Assembly (NCBI GenBank): GCA_022071955.1
Contig: JAJVIM010000012.1
Coordinates: forward strand, 68,029-132,028
DNA length: 64,000 bases
Reading direction: 5' to 3'
Source: Anaerolineae bacterium
GTDB taxonomy: Bacteria; Chloroflexota; Anaerolineae; 4572-78; J111
Shown here: one piece after another, positions 1 through 8,419 of the stretch
Position numbering within the stretch: position 1 is the first letter of the stretch
Layout: every line of letters begins with the position of its first letter
The notes under the pieces: model-generated
Databases searched by the model: none
What the model was told of the DNA's origin: nothing
What the model saw: only the letters and a program-made list of their open reading frames with translations
Position numbers and translations under genes: made by a program

Positions 1-328
1 TGGCCGGCAGCCGGCCTTCCATTCTAAAGCGAGCCAGCCAGCAGGGAATATCGTTTAAACGGCAGGCGGGGCAGCCTTCTCTTTTGGCCTGGGGACAATT
101 GTTGGTTACCCAGCAGGGGGGATCGATTACTTTGAGGATTTCTATTTCGCGCTCGGAGCCGGCCTCTTTTTCAGCCAGGGCGTTGGCCTGCCGGGCCAGC
201 GCCTCGGCCTGCCAGCGGGCATCGAGCTGCCGCAGCCAGTAGCCTACGGCCAAAGTTATGGCAATGGGGATGCCCAATCTTACCACAAACATTGCGGTCA
301 CCATCAGCGCCGCCATTAAAACGTCCAC
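1..328 (-). CDS. Partial Cys-rich membrane-anchored protein (3' end off window)
   Basis: An open frame runs from a GTG at 328 off the left edge (109 codons visible). AGGAGAG sits 6 nt before the GTG, which is why this start is chosen over the internal ATG five codons in. Residues about 5-32 form one hydrophobic membrane segment, followed by a charged, Ala/Glu-rich helical stretch and then a cluster of cysteines (C-W-V-T-N-N-C, then C-P-A-C and C-W-L) typical of a metal or redox centre. I do not recognise the family. The layout (single TM, coil, Cys-rich domain) suggests a membrane-tethered zinc or Fe-S domain on the cytoplasmic side, but this is inference. The start and the open frame are clear; the end is not visible. 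Confidence 0.7.
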   Translation of the reverse strand, partial: MDVLMAALMVTAMFVVRLGIPIAITLAVGYWLRQLDARWQAEALARQANALAEKEAGSEREIEILKVIDPPCWVTNNCPQAKREGCPACRLNDIPCWLARFRMEGRLPA

Positions 329-473
329 GGGTGCTCTCCTTATTTAGAGGGATAGCCGGCGGTTAATCCCAAATTGAGATTAACGCTGTACAACCTCTAA
401 CTCCAGCTTATCACGGTCAATAAGGAGAATCTATCAGGCAACCGCCCCATTGAGAGTGGGGTAATTCCCCCAT

Positions 474-1115
474 TTAGCTCACGTTGATCAACCCTTTTTC
501 AATGGCGTACTTAACCAGTTCAACCCGGCTGTGGAGATTGAGCTTTTGCATAATATTTTCGCGGTGGCGATCGACCGTTTTAACGCTGATAACCAGCGCG
601 TCGGCAATTTCACGGTTGGTGTGGCCTTCGGCAATGTAGGTGAGCACCTCGCGTTCGCGGGGGGTCAGCTCGTCGGCCACGGCCGATTCGGGGCCAAGGA
701 CATCGCGCATCAGGTAGCGGGCCAGCGTGGCGTGCAAAAACACGTTGCCGGTGTTCACCACCCGGATCGCCGAGACGAGATCGTCGGGCGCGGCCCGTTT
801 GGGAATGTAACCCGCAGCGCCGGCGTTGAGCATTTCAAAAAAGTACTGTTCATCCTCGTGCATGGTCAGCGCCAGCACCGCCGCGTTGGGGTTATGCTGT
901 TTAATGCGGCGCGTGGCCTCAATGCCGCTAATGCCGGGCATGGCCACATCCATAATAATAACGTCCGGTTGAAGCTGCTGTGCCGCCAACACCGCCTCTT
1001 CGCCGCTGCCTACTTCGCCCACAATTTCCATATCATTTTCGGCGGCAAACAGCATGCGCAGCCCGGCCCGCACAATTTCGTGATCATCAACCAGCAGTAA
1101 TTTTATTTTCGACAC
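474..1115 (-). CDS. NarL/FixJ-family response regulator
   Basis: A 213-residue regulator with an N-terminal receiver (residues 1-120; acidic pair D10-D11, phosphoacceptor D56, conserved K106) and a C-terminal LuxR-type helix-turn-helix (about 148-205, with LTPREREVL and the recognition helix around VKTVDRHR). It should be phosphorylated by the kinase whose gene immediately precedes it; the two reading frames overlap by 29 nt, indicating translational coupling. LuxR-type outputs of this kind act as dimeric transcription factors. The target genes cannot be told from the sequence. No obvious terminator follows, only short G/C hairpins at 445-470. Confidence 0.93.
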   Translation of the reverse strand: MSKIKLLLVDDHEIVRAGLRMLFAAENDMEIVGEVGSGEEAVLAAQQLQPDVIIMDVAMPGISGIEATRRIKQHNPNAAVLALTMHEDEQYFFEMLNAGAAGYIPKRAAPDDLVSAIRVVNTGNVFLHATLARYLMRDVLGPESAVADELTPREREVLTYIAEGHTNREIADALVISVKTVDRHRENIMQKLNLHSRVELVKYAIEKGLINVS

Positions 1116-3195
1116 TCTGGTCCTCCGTAGTCAAGGGAACGCAAATTGAAATTTCGGTACCGTGGCCGGGGGAAGACTCAATATTATAGTTACCGCCCAG
1201 CAGCAAAACCCGCTCTCTGATGCCCATCAACCCCCAGCCGGCATATTCGTTTTCGCCGCTCAGCATAGCCTTGGCATCAAATCCTTTGCCGTTATCTTCA
1301 ATATTAAGAATGATGTTGTGAGGATACGTATCCAGCGAAACCGTTACTTTGCTGGCGCCGGAATGTTTGGCCACGTTGGTGAATGCTTCCTGCACAATTC
1401 TAAAAAGCACGGTTTCATATTCTGATGACAGCCGGCCGGGGTCGCCGTCGATCACAAATTCACAGGTAATACCCCGGCGCTTTTCAAAAGCCGATACATA
1501 CCAGCGCAGCGCCGCCACCAGCCCCAAATCATCCAACTGCGACGGCCGCAAATCGGCAATAATGCGCCGCAGTTCACCAATGGCTTCCGTGCCAAAGGTT
1601 TGCAGGTCTCGGATTTGCCGGGCGCTCACCGGCAAGTCGTTGGCCAGCAGCGCCTCAATGCCGCGCAGCCCCAGTGAGATGGCCGTTAGCGATTGGCCGG
1701 TGGCGTCGTGCAGTTCGCGGGCTATGCGCCGGCGTTCGGCTTCTTGGGCGCCCACCACCTGATGCAACAGATCGGCCAGGGTTTTTTCTCGTTTTTGCAC
1801 ATCCTGGTAAAGACGGGCGTTTTCAATGGACAGACCCACCTGCTGGCCAATGCCTATCATCAACGCAAATTCATCAACGGTGATCAACCGCTCCCGGCCC
1901 ACCGGCGCGGCCAGTACCACACAGCCAATATTTTTGTTTTGGGCCACAAGCGGCAGGGCGATCATCATGGTGGCGCTTTGCTGCTTGCGGCAATCTTGCT
2001 TTTGCAGGGCGTCTTCTAGCGTAAATTCAATTACCGCGCCATCCATATGGCGGCACAACGCCAGGTTACTGGCGATACACTTGTGGCCCAGCTCCTCGGC
2101 CGGCTCGTAGCGAGGGTCGGGCGGATCGGCGGCAAAGCCGCGCGCCACAGCCACATACGGCGAGGCATCCTGCGAGTGGCGCAGAATAATCAACGCCGCA
2201 TTGGCATATTTAATACTCTGAACAATACGTTCGGCCACCAACTGCAGGCGCTCGCGCAGGTCCATCGGCTCCACCAGCAGCCGGGCCAAATCGAGCAGCA
2301 GGGTCAGTTCGTGTACGGCCATTTGCAGCTCTTCATTGAGCCGCTCGGTTTCGTGGCTGATCCGGCGTTCGGCTGCCAGCGCCGCAGCCTGGGCATCAAG
2401 TTTAGCCTGGTTAGCTCGCTCCAGCCGCTGCTGATTTTCCAGCTCAAACGCTCGTAGCGCGCGCAACATAAAAAATGTAAAGAAGATGGCTAACGCCCCC
2501 CGAAAAAGCTGGACCGGAACGCCAAACCATTGCAAAAATATCTGGCTGTTAAAAATTGTAGATGGCACCAGCGGCGTGGGGTGAACAAACACCTGCCCAA
2601 TAACGCCGTACAAAAACAGAGCCGCGGCGCACCACACCAGATCGCGGCCAAATTGGGGCATGGCCCGTTCTCTAAACGTTTTTTGCTGAACCATCAATGC
2701 CCACGTGCCAACAAGCGCGCCCGGAATACCAAACAGATAGCGCGCCAGCACATCGGCCAGCGTGATCAGCTCGGCGATGGGCGGGTTCAGCATAGCGCCG
2801 ACCAGCCACACCGCTCCAGCCCACACCCCCACCATCATGGCCACCGGCGCGTACTTGTGTGGCGCGGGCGTCCCTTTGGGGCTAAGCAGCACAATGCCAA
2901 AAACAAGTAGCGTCAAAAACGAAACTGCCAGCAACACCAATCGAATCCCGTTGATCCACGGCAGAGACAGATCGCTGCCGGTTTGGGGGGCGATCATCTG
3001 AAACATTTCCACCCATTCGTGAATGCCGTGCAGCAGCCCAAACACCGCCAGCGGCTTGATGGCCTGCACAAACCGAAACTCCGACGTTTGCCGGCTGGCA
3101 AAACTCAACGCCAGGCCCAGCACAAAAAAGGCCAGCCCGTAAAAGAAAAACACAAAAATGAGATGTTCCGTAAAAAACGCAGAAATTGGGTTCAT
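1087..3195 (-). CDS. Membrane sensor histidine kinase (multi-TM, GAF, HisKA_3, HATPase)
   Basis: About 702 residues from the ATG at 3195. An upstream in-frame start at 3228 is possible, but a -10 box lies only 6 nt before 3195. Order: six or seven hydrophobic segments (about 5-240), a coiled coil (255-310), a GAF-like domain (315-470), then the NarX/DegS-type dimerisation helix with phospho-His near residue 490 (RRRIARELHD) and an HK-type ATPase (N box NVAKHS, G1 DNGKGFD, G2 GWGLMGIRERV). The multi-TM N-terminus suggests sensing within the membrane or of a small diffusible ligand. It pairs with the overlapping NarL-type regulator downstream. Confidence 0.92.
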   Translation of the reverse strand: MNPISAFFTEHLIFVFFFYGLAFFVLGLALSFASRQTSEFRFVQAIKPLAVFGLLHGIHEWVEMFQMIAPQTGSDLSLPWINGIRLVLLAVSFLTLLVFGIVLLSPKGTPAPHKYAPVAMMVGVWAGAVWLVGAMLNPPIAELITLADVLARYLFGIPGALVGTWALMVQQKTFRERAMPQFGRDLVWCAAALFLYGVIGQVFVHPTPLVPSTIFNSQIFLQWFGVPVQLFRGALAIFFTFFMLRALRAFELENQQRLERANQAKLDAQAAALAAERRISHETERLNEELQMAVHELTLLLDLARLLVEPMDLRERLQLVAERIVQSIKYANAALIILRHSQDASPYVAVARGFAADPPDPRYEPAEELGHKCIASNLALCRHMDGAVIEFTLEDALQKQDCRKQQSATMMIALPLVAQNKNIGCVVLAAPVGRERLITVDEFALMIGIGQQVGLSIENARLYQDVQKREKTLADLLHQVVGAQEAERRRIARELHDATGQSLTAISLGLRGIEALLANDLPVSARQIRDLQTFGTEAIGELRRIIADLRPSQLDDLGLVAALRWYVSAFEKRRGITCEFVIDGDPGRLSSEYETVLFRIVQEAFTNVAKHSGASKVTVSLDTYPHNIILNIEDNGKGFDAKAMLSGENEYAGWGLMGIRERVLLLGGNYNIESSPGHGTEISICVPLTTEDQSVENKITAG

Positions 3196-3201
3196 AGCCC
3201 T

Positions 3202-3207
3202 ATTATA
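3202..3207 (-). promoter_or_regulatory. -10 box 6 nt from the kinase ATG (leaderless promoter)
   Basis: On the minus strand TATAAT is followed by AGGGCT and then the ATG at 3195. This puts the expected transcription start on the A of the start codon. No Shine-Dalgarno sequence precedes the ATG. The -35 region is poor (TTGTGT with a 19-nt spacer). A short inverted repeat CCAGG(N6)CCTGG at 3209-3224 lies across the spacer and could be an operator. Confidence 0.55.
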
Positions 3208-3240
3208 ACCCAGGTTACCGCCTGGCACACAAAGTGAATT

Positions 3241-3346
3241 GCGAATAGCGAAGGACGAGGACGATTTTGGATTTTGGATTTACAAATTGCAACCCGGCAA
3301 ATGACCAATTACCAATTACCAATTAATTACCAATTACCAATGACGT
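3241..3346. repeat. Heptanucleotide repeat tract
   Basis: The intergenic stretch between the divergent kinase and DUF58 genes consists of imperfect 7-nt units: ATTTTGG-type units (3263-3282) followed by CCAATTA-type units (3303-3345). It resembles the short tandemly repeated heptamers known from cyanobacteria. Related tracts occur elsewhere in the window (14102-14177, 26941-26969, 32119-32210, 63834-63882). Confidence 0.8.
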
Positions 3347-3365
3347 TGGACTCCTGCCCAAATAC

Positions 3366-3394
3366 ACGACAAAGGCCGTAACATGAGTTATACT
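3366..3394 (+). promoter_or_regulatory. Promoter of the DUF58 gene, apparently leaderless
   Basis: ACGACA (4/6 to the -35 consensus) at 3366-3371, a 17-nt spacer, and TATACT at 3389-3394. Only 7 nt separate the -10 box from the ATG at 3402, so the start codon should be at or next to +1. No ribosome-binding site is present. Confidence 0.55.
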
Positions 3395-3401
3395 ATGAGG
3401 C

Positions 3402-4697
3402 ATGAGGGCCGAACGTCACCTTAAATTTAAAAGCCGGCTGATACCGGTTTTGGTGGCCGCGCTGCTGGTGATGCAACTGCTTTTTCCCTACCGCGGCTGG
3501 ATGATTATGCTGGTTGGGCTGGGCGGGTTGTGGCTCATTAGCTATGTTTGGGCCAAAAGTCTCTACTACAACCTGTCTCTCAGCCGAGAAGTGCGCTTTG
3601 GCTGGGCGCACGTGGGCGACCGCCTGGAAGAGCGCGTCACGCTGAGCAATGCCGGCGATATTCCCGCGCTGTGGGTGCATGTGCAGGATCACACCTCGAT
3701 GCCGGATTACAGCACCACCCGCGTTACCGGCGTTGACGGCAAAAGCCGCAACCGCTGGTACACGGCCGGAATTTGCACCCAGCGCGGTATTTTTACACTG
3801 GGGCCAACCTCGCTGCACACCGGCGACCCCTTTGGGCTGTACGCTGTCAGCATTCACCTGCCGCAATCTACCACTCTGTCGGTGATGCCGCCGATTGTTC
3901 CCCTGCCGCACATCGAGGTGGCTACCGGCGGCCGCGCCGGCGAGGGGCGAGCGCGGCCAAACTCGTTTGAGCGCACCGTCTCCAGCACGCAGGTGCGGCC
4001 CTACCTCCCCGGCGACAGCCTGAGCTGGATTCATTGGCCCACCACCGCCCGCCAGCAGAAATTTTTTGTGCGCCAGTTTGACAGCACCCCCTCCGGCGAC
4101 TGGTGGGTTGTGCTCGACCTTGACGCCCGGGTGCAGGCCGGCCACGGCTTTACCTCCACGGAAGAACACGCCGTAATTTTGTGCGCCTCGCTGGCCGACG
4201 AAGGGCTGCGCGCCGGCAAGGCGGTGGGGCTGGCCGCCCACGGCGCGGACCTGCTCTGGCTGCCGCCGCAGGAAGGCGACCCGCAGCGGCAAAAAATTAT
4301 GCAGGCGCTGGCGCTGGTTCATCCCGGTTCATGTTCGCTGCTGGAACTGCTGCGGATGATGCAGCCTTCGGCCCGGCAAATTGGCAGCCTGATTTTGATT
4401 ACGGCCAACGCCACAGGCGATTGGATTGAGGCGTTGCTGCCGCTGGTGCAGCGCGGCGCCCGGCCTACTATTCTGGCCCTCGATCCGGCCACGTTTGGCG
4501 CGCCGGTGAGCGACAACGCCACCCGGCGGGTGCTGGCCCAACTGGGGCTAACCCACTACGTTATCCCCGCCAGCCTGCTGGATCGGCCCGAAGCCCGGCC
4601 CGGCCATCAGGGCCATTGGGATTGGCAGGTGTCGCCCTTTGGCCGGGCCATGCCCGCCAGTCGACTCAAGGATTTAAGTTGGAAATTGCTGCGATAA
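3402..4697 (+). CDS. DUF58 domain membrane protein
   Basis: 431 residues. Two hydrophobic segments (about 8-45) are followed by an Ig-like region with a typical unequal-rights-of-way beta pattern and the DUF58 core (about 180-290: RPYLPGDSLSWIHWP and a VRQFD motif), which is related to von Willebrand factor A folds. DUF58 proteins are usually encoded with a MoxR AAA ATPase and a transglutaminase. Here the transglutaminase follows after 6 nt, but no moxR is visible. Their role is thought to be assembly or maturation of cell-envelope complexes; the substrate is unknown. Family call is firm, function is not. Confidence 0.9.
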   Translation: MRAERHLKFKSRLIPVLVAALLVMQLLFPYRGWMIMLVGLGGLWLISYVWAKSLYYNLSLSREVRFGWAHVGDRLEERVTLSNAGDIPALWVHVQDHTSMPDYSTTRVTGVDGKSRNRWYTAGICTQRGIFTLGPTSLHTGDPFGLYAVSIHLPQSTTLSVMPPIVPLPHIEVATGGRAGEGRARPNSFERTVSSTQVRPYLPGDSLSWIHWPTTARQQKFFVRQFDSTPSGDWWVVLDLDARVQAGHGFTSTEEHAVILCASLADEGLRAGKAVGLAAHGADLLWLPPQEGDPQRQKIMQALALVHPGSCSLLELLRMMQPSARQIGSLILITANATGDWIEALLPLVQRGARPTILALDPATFGAPVSDNATRRVLAQLGLTHYVIPASLLDRPEARPGHQGHWDWQVSPFGRAMPASRLKDLSWKLLR

Positions 4698-4703
4698 GAC
4701 GAT

Positions 4704-7025
4704 ATGGTAGCGCAACTGGTCGTTCAACTTTTAAAACGTGCCGGCTGGCAAAATCTGCTGATGATTACGTTGTTGAGCACGGTGCTGGTGGCCGTGGCTA
4801 TCACCATCAACGATTTCATCATCGGGCTGGAACTGCCAGTGTTGCTGCTGCTGGGGCTGGCCGGCTTGCTGCTGGGCTGGCTGGCCGGTTCGGTTAGCCG
4901 CCTGCCGGGCTGGCTGGCCGGCCTGATTTTGCTGGTTATTGGGCTGGAAGCGATGGTGGTGTATGTGGCCAACCTGGAAACTCCCCTGTTCAACCTGGCC
5001 GGCGGACTGGGGCTAACTTTGTGGCAACTTGTGCCGCCCCCCACCGAGCCGCTCACGTGGCCATTTTTACCACCGCTCAACGAGCTGACCGCCGGGCTGG
5101 ATACGCTACTAACCCGGCTGCTGGCCTGGCTCAACGGTTGGATCAGCGATGACCCTGTTTTTGACCCGGTGGTTGGCGCGCTGGTGTGGAGCGTGACAAT
5201 GTGGAGCGTGGCCGCGTGGGCCGGCGGCGTTACCCGCCGAACCGGCCGGGCGCTGCTGGCCCTGCTGCCGGCAGCCCTGGTGTTGGCCGTGATGATGGCT
5301 TACCACCCCCGCTACGCCGACCGGCTGTTGGTGCTGGTTGTCGCTGCTATCCCGCTGATTGGCCTTACCGAATACGCCAATCAGGAAAAACGATGGCAGA
5401 TCGCCGGCATCGATGCAGCCTCGTTTTGGCCGGAAACTCTGTTTACCCTGCTGCTGGTTACCGGCGGGCTGCTGGGGTTGGCCACGCTTGTGCCGTCTGT
5501 TTCGGTGTGGGAGCTGGCCCAGCGCCTGTTTCGGGAGCCGGTTGAGGGCCGGGTTCAACCTTTTGCCAGCGCGTTGGGGTTAGAGGGCAGCAGCGGCAGC
5601 AGTTTTTTGGAAAAATATCGAGCGCCGGGGCTGCCGCGCCAGCATTTGCTGGGCAGCGGGCCGGAACTATCGCAGGAGGTGGTGCTGCTGATCAACACCG
5701 GCGAAACGCCGCGCCCGCCCATCGCCGCCGCCTCGCTGCCGGAACCGCCGCGTTACTACTGGCGCAGCCTCACCTACGATCGCTACACCGGCCGCGGCTG
5801 GTTTACCAGCCCCACCCGCCAGATCGATTATCAGCCCGGCGACATCGCACTTGAGGTGGAAACAGGCCGGCCGCTGCGCCAAACCGTGCAGGTGATCAAC
5901 AATTACGACCGGCTGCTGTACGCCGCCGGCGCCGTGGTTACGGCAAACCGGCCCTATTCCGTTTTGTGGCGCGGCACGGGGGATCAGTTTTTGGCCTCAA
6001 GCACCGCCCTCAGCGTTACCGTTGAATCGCGGGTGCTGACCGGCCTCACCGCCGATGAGCTGCGCGCCGCCGGCAGCAACTACCCCGGCCCGGTTCGCCA
6101 GCGCTACCTGTCGCTGCCCGGCACTGTGCCGGCGCGGGTGCTGGCTCTGGCCCGCGAGCTGACCGCCACCCGGCCCACCCCCTACGACCGGGCCAAAGCT
6201 ATTGAGTCGTACCTGCGCGCCTTCCCCTACTCGTTGAATGTATCGCCGCCGCCCAGAGGCAGCGATGTGGTGGACTATTTTTTGTTCAGCCTGAAAACCG
6301 GCTATTGCGATTATTACGCCACGGCGATGGTGGTGCTGGCCCGGGCGGCCGGGCTGCCGGCCCGGCTGGCGGTGGGCTACGCCCCCGGCCGGTTCGATCC
6401 CATTCAGGCGCGGCACATTATCACCGCCGCCGACGCCCATTCCTGGCCGGAAATTTACTTTCCGGGCTACGGCTGGGTTGAGTTTGAACCAACCGCCGCC
6501 CTGCCGGTCAACAATCGTTCCGTGCCGGAACTGCCAGAGCAGCAGGCTCAAGCGGTCAACTCGCCGCCGGTCATTGCCCCACCGCCGCCGGCCGGGCCAA
6601 ACTGGTTGTGGCCGGTGGCATCTGCGACGGTGGCTGGCTTGCTGCTGATTGTAACCGGCGGCTGGCTGCTCGATGGCTGGCGGCTGCGGCGGCTGCCGCC
6701 AGCGGCGCTGGTGCAGGCTGTTTACCAGCGCTTGCAGCAGCACGGCGTCCGGCTGGCCATTCCCACCCAGCCCGGCGATACACCTTTTGAATTTGCCTCG
6801 ATGTTTATTGACCGGGTGCAGTTCCACGCGGCTGGCCGCCATACACTCCGCCCCATCCCCACCGAAGTCAACCGGCTCACCCAACTGTACGTGCAAACCG
6901 CCTACAGCAACCATCCACCCCAAACGCACGACAAACTGCAATGCTTGCAGCTCTGGCGCAGCCTGCGCCGGCGGCTGTGGGTACTGTGGCTGCTAAAATT
7001 TATCAATCGCCGCCCCGCCGCCTGA
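4704..7025 (+). CDS. Transglutaminase-like membrane protein (TgpA type)
   Basis: 773 residues. About six N-terminal membrane segments (15-260), a long extracytoplasmic region, the transglutaminase core (about 480-600) with catalytic Cys in KTGYCDYYATAM, His in DAHSWPEIYF and an Asp-like position in WVEFEPT, then a further TM (about 635-655) and a short cytoplasmic tail resembling DUF4129. This is the architecture of TgpA-like proteins, which act on the outer face of the membrane. It lies 6 nt after the DUF58 gene and is surely co-transcribed. The full catalytic set suggests a working peptidase/transglutaminase, but the substrate is unknown. Confidence 0.9.
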   Translation: MVAQLVVQLLKRAGWQNLLMITLLSTVLVAVAITINDFIIGLELPVLLLLGLAGLLLGWLAGSVSRLPGWLAGLILLVIGLEAMVVYVANLETPLFNLAGGLGLTLWQLVPPPTEPLTWPFLPPLNELTAGLDTLLTRLLAWLNGWISDDPVFDPVVGALVWSVTMWSVAAWAGGVTRRTGRALLALLPAALVLAVMMAYHPRYADRLLVLVVAAIPLIGLTEYANQEKRWQIAGIDAASFWPETLFTLLLVTGGLLGLATLVPSVSVWELAQRLFREPVEGRVQPFASALGLEGSSGSSFLEKYRAPGLPRQHLLGSGPELSQEVVLLINTGETPRPPIAAASLPEPPRYYWRSLTYDRYTGRGWFTSPTRQIDYQPGDIALEVETGRPLRQTVQVINNYDRLLYAAGAVVTANRPYSVLWRGTGDQFLASSTALSVTVESRVLTGLTADELRAAGSNYPGPVRQRYLSLPGTVPARVLALARELTATRPTPYDRAKAIESYLRAFPYSLNVSPPPRGSDVVDYFLFSLKTGYCDYYATAMVVLARAAGLPARLAVGYAPGRFDPIQARHIITAADAHSWPEIYFPGYGWVEFEPTAALPVNNRSVPELPEQQAQAVNSPPVIAPPPPAGPNWLWPVASATVAGLLLIVTGGWLLDGWRLRRLPPAALVQAVYQRLQQHGVRLAIPTQPGDTPFEFASMFIDRVQFHAAGRHTLRPIPTEVNRLTQLYVQTAYSNHPPQTHDKLQCLQLWRSLRRRLWVLWLLKFINRRPAA

Positions 7026-7099
7026 AACTTTAGCCCGCCCGCCCCGTACAGTTCAATAGCATAACCCAGGTTGTACGGCTTCGCCCCTCATCCCCCCGA

Positions 7100-7235
7100 C
7101 CCCCTTCTACCCTGCGGGCACTTCGTCCCTAAGGGAGAAGGGGGAGAAAAGGGTTTTGGGTGTGGTTTGGGCGGCTACGCCGCCCAAACCACACCCGTTT
7201 AATCGCTCCCCCTCCCCAAAAATTTGGGGAGGGGG
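7100..7235. repeat. Three-hairpin intergenic element, copy 1
   Basis: Three consecutive hairpins. (a) CCCCCTTCT/AGAAGGGGG at 7100-7144. (b) A perfect 18-bp stem at 7158-7175 and 7179-7196 with a 3-nt loop (TAC). (c) CCCCCTCCCC/GGGGAGGGGG at 7208-7235. The same order and nearly the same spacing recur at 31943-32052 and, without the first hairpin, at 9296-9378, but with unrelated central stems. It lies between the transglutaminase gene and the Pmp3-like gene. No coding potential is visible. The further stretch to 7318 is G/C-tract DNA without recognised features. Confidence 0.8.
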
Positions 7236-7360
7236 TTGGGGGAGGGGTAAAAATATCGATTTTTAACACCTGTCCGCCCCTGAAGAGGGCAGGGGGTGGG
7301 GGTATGTGTACCATAGGTTAGCAACCTGGATTAACCCAACAAACACAAGGAGCAATGCAG

Positions 7361-7525
7361 ATGGACATTGGGCGAATTATCATCGCTATTTTGTTGCCGC
7401 CACTGGCGGTGATCGACAAAGGCTGCGCGGTTATTTTGGTGGTCACTCTGTTGTGGCTGCTGGGCTGGATTCCCGGCGTGATTGCGGCTCTGATTTTTGG
7501 CAGCATGGCCCCGGATCGCTGGTAA
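7361..7525 (+). CDS. Pmp3/YqaE-family small membrane peptide
   Basis: A 54-residue gene. The ATG at 7361 is placed 8 nt after AAGGAG (7347-7352); another ATG at 7355 is only 2 nt from it. The peptide begins MDIGRIIIAILLPPLAV and has two membrane helices joined by a short turn (LLGWIPGVIAALI), the signature of the UPF0057/Pmp3 family. The family's usual length is about 50-60 residues. These proteolipids are linked to membrane-potential and salt or cold stress responses in yeast, plants and bacteria. It stands alone, convergent with the metal-transporter genes. Confidence 0.85.
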   Translation: MDIGRIIIAILLPPLAVIDKGCAVILVVTLLWLLGWIPGVIAALIFGSMAPDRW

Positions 7526-7543
7526 CAGACCGGGGCCGGCTAC

Positions 7544-8419
7544 TCAAGCCGTCGAGGAAATGCGGTGGCGGTTGTTGGCGCGCCAGCGTTGGATTACACC
7601 CTGCTGCGGCGAAAACATAAACGCCGCCACAAAAAACGTGGTACAAACCAGCACAATGGCCGGGCCGGAAGCAATATTAATATAAAATGACAGGTACAGG
7701 CCGATGACGCCGCTCAACGCGCCAACCGTGCCGGAAATCGCCATCATGACCGGCAGCCGCCGGGTGAGCATAAAAGCCGTGGCAGCCGGCGTAACCAGCA
7801 TAGCGGTCATCAAGGCAATGCCCACCGCCTGCAACGACAGCACAATGGTAATCGCCACCAGCAGCAGAAGCAGGTTGTTAAAAAACGAGGCCGGCAGTCG
7901 CAGCGTTTTGGCCAATACGGGGTCAAACGAAATCACCAGAAATTCCTTGTAAAACGCAGCAATGGTTACCAAAACCAGCACCGCAAACCCGCCAATCAGC
8001 CACAGGTCGCTGCCGGCTACCCCCAGCACATTGCCAAACAAAAAGTGGGTCAGGTCTGTTGAGTAACTGCGCACGGTTGAAATCAGCCCGATGCCCAGCG
8101 CGAACATGCTCACAAACATCACCCCCGTGGCCGTGTCTTCCTTTACGCCCTCTTTGCTGATGGCTCCAATCCCCAGCGCCGTGAGCACGCCCGCCGCCAG
8201 CCCGCCGGCAAAGAGCCAGGTCTGGTTGGTGCCGGCCAGCAGATAGGCTACAGCCACGCCGGGCAAAATGGCGTGGGCCAGGGCGTTGCCAAACAGGGCC
8301 ATTCCCCGCAAAATCACGTAAGTGCCCAGCACGCCGCAGACCAACCCCACAACGATCACCGCCATCAAGCCGCGGATCATAAACGCATAACCGAGTGGTT
8401 CAATCAGCCAATCAAGCAT
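7544..8419 (-). CDS. Zn/Mn-type ABC transporter permease (ABC-3 family)
   Basis: 291 residues from the ATG at 8419, which has GGAGGAG 9-10 nt upstream; an upstream in-frame start at 8452 lacks this support. Eight or nine hydrophobic segments fill the length, and the gene follows a metal-type ATPase, both typical of ZnuB/MntB/TroC permeases. It overlaps the ATPase gene by 8 nt. With that ATPase and the binding protein upstream it forms a three-gene importer for zinc or manganese. The metal cannot be decided from the permease. Confidence 0.92.
   Translation of the reverse strand: MLDWLIEPLGYAFMIRGLMAVIVVGLVCGVLGTYVILRGMALFGNALAHAILPGVAVAYLLAGTNQTWLFAGGLAAGVLTALGIGAISKEGVKEDTATGVMFVSMFALGIGLISTVRSYSTDLTHFLFGNVLGVAGSDLWLIGGFAVLVLVTIAAFYKEFLVISFDPVLAKTLRLPASFFNNLLLLLVAITIVLSLQAVGIALMTAMLVTPAATAFMLTRRLPVMMAISGTVGALSGVIGLYLSFYINIASGPAIVLVCTTFFVAAFMFSPQQGVIQRWRANNRHRISSTA

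Noticed and set aside
3393-4322. 309-codon minus-strand frame opposite DUF58
   Set aside because: Antisense shadow without RBS or domain; the plus-strand gene has clear motifs and a promoter.
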